NCBI RefSeq assembly: GCF_000190595.1
Contig: NC_015167.1
Span: 3,456,501 to 3,520,500, forward strand
Direction of reading: 5' to 3'
Source: Cellulophaga lytica DSM 7489
GTDB lineage: Bacteria > Bacteroidota > Bacteroidia > Flavobacteriales > Flavobacteriaceae
Length of the DNA stretch: 64,000 bases
The notes below the pieces were generated by a model. The model ran no database searches. It was not told where the DNA came from and saw nothing but the letters and a program-made list of their open reading frames with translations. Each line of letters starts with the position of its first letter. The stretch's first letter is position 1. Below are positions 8,850-16,076 of the stretch, piece after piece. Both the position numbers and the translations under genes were made by a program.

Positions 8850-11219
8850 ATGCTTTATAAAATGCTGAGTATATGCTTATTTATTAGCGTATGCTCTATT
8901 GCAACTGCACAAAATTCTTTTAAAATTAAAGGAATTGTGCTAGATGCCAACACTTTACAACCTGTAGAAGGTGCTAATATTATTGGAGATCACCTATTTG
9001 CAGTTTCTTCTTCTAAAGGTGAATTTACCATAGAAGATAATAAAAAACAAGCTAGTTCTTTTACCGTATCTCACGTTGGTTACAGCACAAAAGAGTTTAC
9101 TGTTATCCCTAAAAATACACAGGAACGCATTAAAATTTACTTAAAAGAAACTTCTACTGTTTTAAACGAGGTTAAAGTTGTTGGTACTTACCATAATAAA
9201 GACAAAGAAACACCTATGGTTACGCAAACGGTTACCAAAAAGTTTCTTAACAATAACAGAGAAAACAGCTTAATGCAAACATTGAGTAAAATACCTGGCA
9301 TAAGCACTATAAACATTGGCTCCGGACAAAGCAAACCTGTTATAAGAGGACTTGGTTTTAATAGAGTTGCGGTTGTACAAAACGGAATAAAACACGAAGC
9401 ACAACAATGGGGCAATGATCACGGATTAGAGATAGACCAACAAGGAATTGAAAATATACAAATTATAAAAGGTCCGGCTTCATTACTTTTTGGATCAGAT
9501 GCTATTGCTGGTGTGGTTCATATTCAACCAAATAAAGTCCCATTACAAAATTCTTTTAATGGCGAAGTAAATATTCTTGGAGAAAGTAATAACGACTTAT
9601 TGGGCATTTCAGCAGGTATATCAGCTAGAAAAGAAAAATGGTTTTACCGTACTAGAGTAACGTACAGAGATTATGGTGACTATAAAGTACCTACAACTAA
9701 AATTAACTATGAAAATTACGTTTTTGAGCTTCACAATAATAATTTAAGAAACACTGCCGGCAGAGAAGCTAACGCTAGTGTTAGTATTGGCTACGTAGAC
9801 AATACCATAAAAACGGAAACACTATTTAGTAATGTAAATGCTAAAAACGGATTTTTTGCAAATGCACATGGCTTAGAAGTTAGAACGTCTAAAATAGATT
9901 ATGATACCTCTAACAGAGACATAGATCTTCCGTACCATAATGTAAATCATTTTAAAATTAGCAATAATACTACGGTAAACACCGGTAATCACGTATTGCA
10001 TTTTGATCTTGGTTTTCAAAATAATAAAAGAGAAGAACACTCAGAGCCTATTCCGCATGGGTATATGCCCAAGCCGCCAAATACTAAAGAACGTGTTTTT
10101 ACTAAAAACACCTACTCTTTAAATGCCAGAGATGCATTTAATATTAACAACAAGCATAATGTTGTTGTGGGTGTAAATTTAGAGCACCAAAAAAATACTA
10201 TTGGTGGTTGGGGATTTTTAATTCCGGAATATAGCCGTTTTACTGCTGGTGCTTTTGGCTACAATCAATATAAAATAAATAAAAACTGGCACATTTTAGC
10301 TGGTGCTAGGTATGATTATGGCGTTCTTAAGACTAACGCTTATAACGATTGGTTTAGATCTACTGTAAAAAATGAAGATAATACCACTTCTCAGGTATAC
10401 TTGCAAAGAGCAAAAAACAAAACACTAGATTTTAAAAATATAAGCGCTTCATTTGGTGTTAGTCACATTAAAAACAACACCACGTACAAAGTAAACTTAG
10501 GCAAAAGTTTTAGAATGCCACTTGCTAACGAGTTGGCTTCAGACGGTGTAAACTACCACATGTATAGGTTTGAGAAAGGTAATCTTGACCTAAAACCAGA
10601 GGTTGCTTATCAACTAGACCTAGATATAAATCACACTAAAAAACAGTTTAGTTTAGGCATTAGTCCTTTTCTTAATTTATTTGAGAACTACATCTATTTA
10701 AATCCTACCTCTAATTATTTTGAAACCTTACAAATTTACGAATACACACAAAGTAAAGTTTTTAGAATTGGTGGCGAACTTAGTGCTAGCACTACTGTTA
10801 TTAAAAACCTAGAGTTGACAGCATCTGCAGAATATGTGTACTCCAGACAAACAAGCGGATTAAAAAAAGACTTTACACTTCCGTTTTCGCCTCCTTTATC
10901 TGGACTCTTTTCTGCGAGCTATAAAATTAAAGATTTTTCAGTTTTTAAAACACCTGCAATTAACGCGGACTATAGAATTACTGCTGCACAAGAAGATATT
11001 GTACCACCAGAGCAAACAACAGACGGTTACAATGTGCTACATATGTCATTTACATCAAAATTAGACATTTTTAAAAATAGTGCACCTATAGATGTACGGC
11101 TAAAATTAAACAACGTATTCAATACCACATATTACAATCACACTAGTTTTTATAGGCTGATAGACGTTCCTGAAGCTGGTAGAAACATTTCGGTGTCATT
11201 AACAATTCCATTTAAATAA
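8850..11219 (+). CDS. TonB-dependent outer-membrane receptor (probable metal uptake)
   Basis: A 789-residue receptor. It has a signal peptide (MLYKMLSICLFISVCSIATA), a CarboxypepD_reg-like beta-sandwich (about 25-105, GIVLDANTLQPVEGANI), and a plug (about 115-230, MQTLSKIPGISTINIGSGQ and IQIIKGPASLLFGSDAIAGV). A beta-barrel follows to a C-terminal aromatic strand (ISVSLTIPFK). Such receptors import scarce ligands using TonB energy. His-containing stretches (HEAQQWGNDHG; EEHSEPIPHG) and the His-rich lipoproteins downstream suggest a transition metal, with zinc most likely given the Fur-family regulator; heme or a siderophore remains possible. The DUF4625-like gene starts 28 nt after its stop. 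Confidence 0.88.
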   Translation: MLYKMLSICLFISVCSIATAQNSFKIKGIVLDANTLQPVEGANIIGDHLFAVSSSKGEFTIEDNKKQASSFTVSHVGYSTKEFTVIPKNTQERIKIYLKETSTVLNEVKVVGTYHNKDKETPMVTQTVTKKFLNNNRENSLMQTLSKIPGISTINIGSGQSKPVIRGLGFNRVAVVQNGIKHEAQQWGNDHGLEIDQQGIENIQIIKGPASLLFGSDAIAGVVHIQPNKVPLQNSFNGEVNILGESNNDLLGISAGISARKEKWFYRTRVTYRDYGDYKVPTTKINYENYVFELHNNNLRNTAGREANASVSIGYVDNTIKTETLFSNVNAKNGFFANAHGLEVRTSKIDYDTSNRDIDLPYHNVNHFKISNNTTVNTGNHVLHFDLGFQNNKREEHSEPIPHGYMPKPPNTKERVFTKNTYSLNARDAFNINNKHNVVVGVNLEHQKNTIGGWGFLIPEYSRFTAGAFGYNQYKINKNWHILAGARYDYGVLKTNAYNDWFRSTVKNEDNTTSQVYLQRAKNKTLDFKNISASFGVSHIKNNTTYKVNLGKSFRMPLANELASDGVNYHMYRFEKGNLDLKPEVAYQLDLDINHTKKQFSLGISPFLNLFENYIYLNPTSNYFETLQIYEYTQSKVFRIGGELSASTTVIKNLELTASAEYVYSRQTSGLKKDFTLPFSPPLSGLFSASYKIKDFSVFKTPAINADYRITAAQEDIVPPEQTTDGYNVLHMSFTSKLDIFKNSAPIDVRLKLNNVFNTTYYNHTSFYRLIDVPEAGRNISVSLTIPFK

Positions 11220-11247
11220 ATATAAACAACAATTAAAATTAAAAACA

Positions 11248-12036
11248 ATGAGAACAAACATTAAAATGTCCAACTTTAAACTTTTAGCAATAGTTGCTTT
11301 TCTAGGACTCTTTTTACAATCATGTAGTAGTGATGATGACAGTAACTCTTTAAACGCGCCAATTATTACTGATTTTGAGTATGGTGAAGGTGGTGATCAT
11401 TCTACAGAACAATACGTTTATAAAGGATCTGACATTCATTTAGAAGCAAAAATTAATGCTGAAGCTACAGTAAAAAGTATTTCTATTAGCATTCATGCAC
11501 ACGACTTAGAAATAGGTGAAGATGAAGTTGACTGGGATTTTGAAAAAGTATTTACAGATGAAAAATACCTAGCAATAAACCCTACTTTTCACGAACATGT
11601 AGATGTACCTGCAAACATACCTGCTGGTGAGTACCATATAGAGTTGGTAGTTACAGATGAAGAAGGTAATAGTACAGAAATTGAAGGCCATATAGATGTT
11701 AAAGATCCTATTACTTTAGGTGAAATGTCTATTGATGAAAGCGTTGCTAGAGGAACAGATTTTCACGCAGAATTTATGATTAATGCTGTTAATGGCATAC
11801 ATAATATAACTGTAGATATTCATGCTCACGGACTTACTTTAAAAGACGGTGAAGTAGAATGGGATTTTGAAAAAGAATATTTAGAAAAGTACCATGAGAA
11901 AACTGAAGCAGAATTTCATGAACATATAGATGTACCTGCAACTGCACCTGCTGGTGAATACCATATGGTTTTTACTGTTGAAGATGAAGACGGTAACACC
12001 AAAAAATACGATACACATATTGATGTAACTGAGTAA
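11248..12036 (+). CDS. DUF4625-like His-rich lipoprotein with two internal repeats
   Basis: A 262-residue lipoprotein with signal and lipobox ending LFLQSCSSDD. The mature part contains two copies of a roughly 110-residue module, about 38-150 and 155-261. Both carry the signature xIHAHxLxxxxxEVxWDFEK, then FHEHxDVPAxxPAGEYH and a D-E-x-G-N loop. The paired histidines (HAH, HEH, EYH) recur at matching places, as expected for a metal site. It follows the TonB receptor directly and is followed by a hairpin and a second, single-module relative. Role inferred: surface or periplasmic metal capture. An internal ATG at 11266 is an alternative start. Confidence 0.75.
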   Translation: MRTNIKMSNFKLLAIVAFLGLFLQSCSSDDDSNSLNAPIITDFEYGEGGDHSTEQYVYKGSDIHLEAKINAEATVKSISISIHAHDLEIGEDEVDWDFEKVFTDEKYLAINPTFHEHVDVPANIPAGEYHIELVVTDEEGNSTEIEGHIDVKDPITLGEMSIDESVARGTDFHAEFMINAVNGIHNITVDIHAHGLTLKDGEVEWDFEKEYLEKYHEKTEAEFHEHIDVPATAPAGEYHMVFTVEDEDGNTKKYDTHIDVTE

Positions 12037-12040
12037 TAAA

Positions 12041-12077
12041 AAATACCGCATAGAGTAAAACACGCTATGCGGTTTTA
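12041..12077 (+). terminator. Hairpin between the two DUF4625-like genes
   Basis: ACCGCATAG (12045-12053) pairs with CTATGCGGT (12065-12073) around an 11-nt loop and is followed by T4. It may act as an attenuating terminator, giving less of the second lipoprotein. Confidence 0.7.
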
Positions 12078-12089
12078 AAATTCTTAAAA

Positions 12090-12569
12090 ATGAAAATTAC
12101 ACTTAAATACGTCTTCTTTTTATCGTTGCTTGCTATTATTACTTCTTGTTCTAGTGATGACAGCAATGATAAGGATGAAGAAAAACCAACAATTAGTATT
12201 AATTATACTCAAGGTTTTCCACAGCCTTGTACGCTACTAAAAAAAGGAGAAACCTATAACTTTAGAGCGCAGGTTACAGATAATAAAGCTTTAGCTTCTT
12301 ATAGCTTAGATATGCATCATAATTTTGATCATCACACCCATGATGATCAAGAAGGAGAGTGTAATTTATACCCTGTAAAACAAGCCGTAAACCCGTTTAT
12401 TTATATGGAGAATTTTACCGTTCCAGAAGGTTCTACCAGTTATGAAATAAACGTAAGTTTAACAATTCCGGATGATATTGATACGGGTGATTATCATTGT
12501 GCTTATTCCGTTACAGATAAAACAGGATGGCAATCTAGAACATCTATAGACATAAAAATAGTAGATTAG
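12090..12569 (+). CDS. DUF4625-like His-rich lipoprotein, single module
   Basis: A 159-residue lipoprotein (lipobox LLAIITSCSSDDSND). One module resembles those of the preceding gene: INYTQGFPQPC, an ALASYSLDMHHNFDHHTHDD segment very rich in histidine, and a closing DIDTGDYHCAYSVTDKTGW strand pair. Two Cys residues at the module edges (PQPCTLL, EGECNLY) could form a disulfide or bind metal. It is the last structural gene before the Fur-family regulator. A metal-binding role is inferred from composition and operon. Confidence 0.75.
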   Translation: MKITLKYVFFLSLLAIITSCSSDDSNDKDEEKPTISINYTQGFPQPCTLLKKGETYNFRAQVTDNKALASYSLDMHHNFDHHTHDDQEGECNLYPVKQAVNPFIYMENFTVPEGSTSYEINVSLTIPDDIDTGDYHCAYSVTDKTGWQSRTSIDIKIVD

Positions 12570-12632
12570 TTTTGCTATAAATTGCTACTCAACTGCTTGT
12601 TAATTAAGTTAAAAATAGACGGTTTCTTTTTT

Positions 12633-12651
12633 TTGCATTCCAGTTGCATTA
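12633..12651 (+). promoter_or_regulatory. Candidate autoregulatory operator of the Fur-family gene
   Basis: TTGCATT, four bases (CCAG), then TTGCATTA: the same 11-bp direct repeat as at 8271-8289 in the operon promoter. It overlaps the -7 element (12650-12657), so binding would shut the gene's own promoter. Confidence 0.6.
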
Positions 12652-12657
12652 TTTTTG
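12650..12657 (+). promoter_or_regulatory. -7 box (TATTTTTG) of the Fur-family gene
   Basis: TATTTTTG fits TAnnTTTG and lies four bases before ATG 12662 (TGGT then ATG). That arrangement predicts a leaderless message and rules out the upstream TTG at 12644 as start. A -33 TTG at 12633 is closer than usual (14 nt spacer). Confidence 0.55.
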
Positions 12658-12661
12658 TGGT

Positions 12662-13042
12662 ATGGGAGTGATTAGAAAAACAAAATCGGTTAAAATTTTA
12701 CTTGATGAATTTGATAAGAGTTCAGCGGCTATTTCTGTAACTGCTTTAATAGAACGTTTTAGCTCTAAAATGAATAAAACCACTATTTATCGTGTTTTAG
12801 ACAAGCTTGAAGACGATGGCTATTTGCATTCTTTTTTAGGTAAAAACGGTCACAAATGGTACGCAAAATGCAACGGATGCTCATCTAGCAATCATTCAGA
12901 TGCCCACCCTCATTTTCAATGTTCTAACTGTGGTAAGGTAGATTGCCTGCCTGCAGATGTTGTAATACCTAAAATTCCTAACAGAATTGTAGATGTTTCA
13001 CAAGTACTGTTACAAGGTAAGTGTGAGCAGTGTTACTCATAA
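12662..13042 (+). CDS. Fur-family metal-responsive repressor (Zur-like)
   Basis: About 126 residues. The winged-helix DNA-binding half holds ISVTALIERFSSKMNKTTIYRVLDKLEDDG. The dimer and metal half has HPHFQCSNCGKVDCL, plus upstream CNGCSSS and terminal KCEQC cysteines of the structural zinc site. Fur-family proteins repress metal-uptake genes when their metal is bound. The position after His-rich lipoprotein genes and the shared direct-repeat operator make a zinc regulator the best guess. Start chosen at ATG 12662 because the -7 box overlaps the TTG further upstream. Confidence 0.85.
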   Translation: MGVIRKTKSVKILLDEFDKSSAAISVTALIERFSSKMNKTTIYRVLDKLEDDGYLHSFLGKNGHKWYAKCNGCSSSNHSDAHPHFQCSNCGKVDCLPADVVIPKIPNRIVDVSQVLLQGKCEQCYS

Positions 13043-13066
13043 ACAATTAATGTACTTAAAGTATAT

Positions 13067-13098
13067 AAAAGAGGTAATTGTGATTATCTCTTTTTTTT
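13067..13098 (+). terminator. Terminator after the Fur-family gene
   Basis: AAAAGAGGTAAT (13067-13078) pairs with ATTATCTCTTTT (13083-13094) around TGTG, followed by more T's to 13098. Typical intrinsic terminator. Confidence 0.85.
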
Positions 13099-13128
13099 GT
13101 TTTTATAAGTAGGTAGTAAATAAAACAA

Positions 13129-13240
13129 TATTACTTATCCAAATGGTGCAACTCGTGTTAGTTTTACTTCTGTTTTCTTAAAAGTTGATTATGATACTGC
13201 ACAAAGTGTGATTGAGTACATTATAATTACCTTTATTATT
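13129..13240 (+). pseudogene. Possible gene remnant (about 35 codons, no start)
   Basis: The stretch reads as protein-like sequence (YPNGATRVSFTSVFLK, then VDYDTAQSVIEYI) with no start codon and an upstream in-frame stop just before it. It runs into a strong terminator hairpin at 13225. I read it as the 3' scrap of a deleted gene; family unknown. The rest of the 13043-13467 gap shows AT-rich sequence without other genes. Confidence 0.35.
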
Positions 13241-13259
13241 TAAACAAAGGTAATTTTTT
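13225..13259 (+). terminator. Terminator after the gene remnant
   Basis: AATTACCTTT (13225-13234) pairs perfectly with AAAGGTAATT (13246-13255), followed by a T-run to 13259. Confidence 0.8.
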
Positions 13260-13467
13260 GGTATATTTACCCTCGTTAAGACAACGCAAGTAATATTTAC
13301 CCTTGTTTAAAATGGCGAAATTTTAAAAAAATATACCTTATAACAGTCTACCGCTATTACCACCTAAAACAACTTTAGAAACTACTAAAGTTTACCAATC
13401 TATATATTCTATATTTAGTTTGTATGCACTACATTAGTATACTACAATCATTAAAAGCAGAAATAAT

Positions 13468-13965
13468 ATGGGATTATTTTCATTCTTTAATAGTAAAAAG
13501 AAAGAAGAAAAAAAAGGTTTTGAATTTGTTACAGATTTTAAAAAACACTTGATAGACAACTTACTTCTTGTTAATCTACCAGTGGATTGGATACCTTATG
13601 ATAGCGATAGGTTTAGAGCAAAAACAGATGATGGAATGTTACAAATGTCTCTTGTAAACTATCAGAATAATGGAAAAAACACTATCGAAATAAATAGTCA
13701 ATTTTTTAAGGAATTAAAATTGGACTTGTATGATAATTTTGTAACCGAAGGTGAATATGAAGCTTATGATGACTTAAAAGTAACAGATTCATTCATAACC
13801 AAAAGTTTTAAGGTTGATGAAGAAACTCAATATTACTATACAACTGCCAAACACGTACACGGAAGGTTAATTATTACAGATATAATTGTTAGAGAAATTG
13901 GTACCTACAACAAAAAAATGCAACCATTACTCCAAGTAATAGGTAGTTCTATTGCTATAAAATAA
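13468..13965 (+). CDS. Hypothetical cytoplasmic protein
   Basis: 165 residues, no signal peptide or membrane helix. A Lys/Glu-rich N terminus (SKKKEEKKG) precedes a mixed alpha/beta region ending MQPLLQVIGSSIAIK. The layout (charged start, a domain with FKKELKLD and TQYYYTTAKHVHGR, and a final helix) is reminiscent of small immunity- or stress-type proteins, but I do not recognise the family. Codon use resembles the neighbours. It stands alone between a terminator and the RDD gene 95 nt downstream. Confidence 0.65.
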   Translation: MGLFSFFNSKKKEEKKGFEFVTDFKKHLIDNLLLVNLPVDWIPYDSDRFRAKTDDGMLQMSLVNYQNNGKNTIEINSQFFKELKLDLYDNFVTEGEYEAYDDLKVTDSFITKSFKVDEETQYYYTTAKHVHGRLIITDIIVREIGTYNKKMQPLLQVIGSSIAIK

Positions 13966-14060
13966 CTCTAGATTTACTTGATAACCAGAAAAAAGTTTTT
14001 TGTTTTAAATAGTTTTTACATTTACTAACTAAGCCAATCATAAATATTACCCACCAACTA

Positions 14061-14825
14061 ATGAATCAAAATTTAGAAAATACCTATAACTTATCTAGCA
14101 GAAAAAGACGAATAGTAGCATTTATTATTGATCACTATATATTTTCATTTCTAATTACAAGTATTACTTTTTTATCTCTTGGATCAGACTTTATAAACGA
14201 AACTAATTTTAGTAATATTTTGTCTAAAATGTTACCAGTAATGGGTATTGGTTTATTTCTATATTTTTCAAAAGACGCTATAAAAGGCATTAGTCCAGGT
14301 AAATGGATTATGGGAATTATGGTTCGTGATGAAAATAACTCGTCTAATGTTCCTTCTTTTGGCAGATTATTTATTAGAAACTTATATTTAATTATTTGGC
14401 CTGTAGAATTTATAGTTCTTGCGACCAATCAACATAAAAAAAGATTAGGAGATAAAACGGCAAAAGCTATTGTAGTTAAAAACCCTAACAAACCAGCAAA
14501 ACTACCTAGAATACTAGCATTAGTAGTAGCAGGATTTACATTTTTTATAGTTGTATTTTTCTTTGTTGGCTCTGTAATGAAAAATTCTGACGCTTATAAG
14601 ATTGCTATTATTGAAATTGAAAAAAATGAAAAAATACAATCTGAAACTGGAGGTATTAAAGACTATGGTATAATGCCTACAGGAAGCATTAATATCACTA
14701 ACGGCAATGGCGAAGCTCTACTATCAATAAAAGTAATTGGTAATGATAAAGATGTTAATGTAGATGTTTACCTAATAAAAGAGGGCAATGGTGAATGGGA
14801 ACTAATAGAGCTTAGTAAACAATAA
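14061..14825 (+). CDS. RDD-family membrane protein
   Basis: 254 residues. The RDD-type start RRIVAFIIDHYIFSFLITS has Arg and Asp in the first helix. Further helices lie at about 55-72 and 105-122, with GISPGKWIMGIMV between them, a family hallmark. An extra helix at about 150-175 leads into a C-terminal soluble domain (about 180-254) with GNGEALLSIKVIGNDKDVNVDVY, like a cytochrome-oxidase-assembly Coa1-type fold. Function is not established for most RDD proteins. The gene stands alone upstream of the structured repeat region. Confidence 0.8.
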   Translation: MNQNLENTYNLSSRKRRIVAFIIDHYIFSFLITSITFLSLGSDFINETNFSNILSKMLPVMGIGLFLYFSKDAIKGISPGKWIMGIMVRDENNSSNVPSFGRLFIRNLYLIIWPVEFIVLATNQHKKRLGDKTAKAIVVKNPNKPAKLPRILALVVAGFTFFIVVFFFVGSVMKNSDAYKIAIIEIEKNEKIQSETGGIKDYGIMPTGSINITNGNGEALLSIKVIGNDKDVNVDVYLIKEGNGEWELIELSKQ

Positions 14826-14835
14826 GAAAACTAAT

Positions 14836-15020
14836 CTATCCCTATTACTGCATTTTGCAAATGCATAAATATTAAAACATTTTGCCTTAAATCAATAAGA
14901 GGATTCACTGCGTGCATCCCAGATAAGTATCCTTGGCAAGCATAAAACCTTAACAAACTACGTTTGTAGGTTTTTGTTTTTTAAACTACTTCTGAAATAC
15001 AAACAAAAGGGATTACTACT
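14836..15020 (+). repeat. Tandem structured repeat, copy 1
   Basis: First of two adjacent copies with a period of 185 bp. Both share CTATCCCTATTAC, the block AGGATTCACTGCGTGCATCC (a partial palindrome), AAGTATCCTTGGCAAGCAT, and a terminator-like hairpin (ACAAAC-TAC-GTTTGT nested in AAAACC/GGTTTT, 14944-14974, then a T-rich tract). No reading frame is conserved. May encode small RNAs or be a duplicated terminator region of the convergent RDD and tRNA genes. Confidence 0.75.
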
Positions 15021-15205
15021 CTATCCCTATTACCGCATTTTACAAATACATAAATATTAAAACATTTTACAAATGCCTAAATCTTAAATCAATAAGAAGG
15101 ATTCACTGCGTGCATCCCAGGTAAGTATCCTTGGCAAGCATAAAACCCTAACAAACTACGTTTGTAGGTTTTTGTTTTTTAAAACTACTTCTGAAAATAA
15201 ATTTT
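15021..15205 (+). repeat. Tandem structured repeat, copy 2
   Basis: Second copy, starting again with CTATCCCTATTAC and holding the same conserved blocks. The hairpin at 15142-15175 is followed by T's. Right of it a long hairpin, AAAACTAC-CTGAAAAT with ATTTTCAG-GTAGTTTT (15181-15217), is complete here but truncated in copy 1, so copy 1 looks like the derived duplicate. Confidence 0.75.
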
Positions 15206-15226
15206 CAGCGTAGTTTTAAAAAACAA

Positions 15227-15252
15227 AAACCCGTAACTTTCGTTACGGGTTT
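15227..15252 (-). terminator. Terminator of tRNA-Ser
   Basis: AAACCCGTAAC (15227-15237) pairs perfectly with GTTACGGGTTT (15242-15252) around TTTC. In the minus direction it is followed by TTTTTGTTTTTT, seven bases after the tRNA 3' end. Confidence 0.85.
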
Positions 15253-15258
15253 CTTTTG

Positions 15259-15343
15259 CGGAGAAAGAGGGATTCGAACCCCCGGAGGTGTGACCCTCAA
15301 CAGTTTTCAAGACTGCCGCATTCGACCACTCTGCCATTTCTCC
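15259..15343 (-). tRNA. tRNA-Ser (anticodon UGA)
   Basis: The minus strand gives an 85-nt class II tRNA. The 7-bp acceptor stem GGAGAAA/TTTCTCC, D-arm region GGTCGAATGC, anticodon loop CTTGAAA with anticodon TGA, a variable arm (GAGGGTCACACCTCC region) and T-loop GTTCGAATC are all visible. CCA is not encoded. A -7 box lies 35 nt upstream (15385-15378) and a terminator directly downstream. Confidence 0.97.
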
Positions 15344-15377
15344 AAGTGTCTCATAAGGTATTCCCTTAATGCGGGTG

Positions 15378-15385
15378 CAAATATA
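15378..15385 (-). promoter_or_regulatory. Likely -7 box of the tRNA-Ser gene
   Basis: Minus-strand TATATTTG fits TAnnTTTG and is 35 nt before the tRNA 5' end. No TTG at the expected upstream distance, so tentative. Confidence 0.45.
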
Positions 15386-15497
15386 AGAACCTTTTTTTAT
15401 TCTATAAAACTATTTTATGCTTTTTTCTGTAATTTTTATTGCTGTATTAGATAACTCTTTGTTTCTTAAAAAATTAGACGCTAAAAAAAATTACAAA

Positions 15498-15956
15498 TTA
15501 ACTTCTTGGTTTGCCAAGTTGCCTATCATATAAAACAATACTGCCCGCAACTGCTACATTTAAGCTTAAGGTAGATTTAAATTTTACTAAAAAGTGCGAC
15601 TCCTCTATAGCTTCTTTGCTTAATCCGTGATCCTCTGCTCCTAACAGGTACACACAGCGTCTAGGATGCTCAAAGGTTTCTAAATCTACCGCAGTATCAT
15701 CTAGCTCTACTCCTACTATTCTAGTGCCAACTGGTATGTTATTTTTAAAATCATTAAACGTATTGTAGTGGTAATATGGTATAGATTTTACCGCATTGTG
15801 TGTATCACAAGCTTGTTTTGCATACCTGTTGCCTATGGTAAAAATAAAACTAGCCCCTAAGTTTTGAGCTGTACGCCATAAAACACCTAAATTTTCTGGT
15901 GTTTTTCCGTTTTGTATGCCTATACCAAAGTATTCATTTACAAAATTATCATTCAT
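15498..15956 (-). CDS. SpoU/TrmH-family RNA 2'-O-methyltransferase (TrmL-like)
   Basis: A 152-residue SPOUT knot enzyme without an added RNA-binding domain, the size of TrmL, which methylates the wobble base of certain tRNA-Leu. The three motifs are intact: NLGVLWRTAQNLGA (motif 1), VYLLGAEDHGLS (motif 2) and STLSLNVAVAGSIVLYD (motif 3, the AdoMet-binding knot). The substrate is not decided by sequence alone. The ATG at 15956 sits four bases after a TATTTTTG box, which suggests a leaderless mRNA. Confidence 0.88.
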   Translation of the reverse strand: MNDNFVNEYFGIGIQNGKTPENLGVLWRTAQNLGASFIFTIGNRYAKQACDTHNAVKSIPYYHYNTFNDFKNNIPVGTRIVGVELDDTAVDLETFEHPRRCVYLLGAEDHGLSKEAIEESHFLVKFKSTLSLNVAVAGSIVLYDRQLGKPRS

Positions 15957-15960
15957 ACCG

Positions 15961-15968
15961 CAAAAATA
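15961..15968 (-). promoter_or_regulatory. -7 box (TATTTTTG) of the SpoU methyltransferase gene
   Basis: Minus-strand TATTTTTG, then CGGT, then ATG. This nearly copies the start of the Fur-family gene (TATTTTTG, TGGT, ATG). Predicted transcription begins at or next to the start codon. Confidence 0.55.
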
Positions 15969-16076
15969 TTAAACTTTTGCTATTTTAAACAGCCATTTGG
16001 CTAGTTCTACAACTATTACATAGTCAAATTACTTTTTTATGGTATATTACCACTTTAACATATTATTATATTGTTT

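Noticed and set aside
12644-12646. TTG start for the Fur-family gene
   Set aside because: It lies inside the candidate operator and the -7 box (12650-12657) is downstream of it; the ATG at 12662 is preferred.
14836-15205. The tandem 185-bp repeat as a partial tRNA duplication
   Set aside because: No acceptor stem, anticodon loop or T-loop motif is present in either copy.
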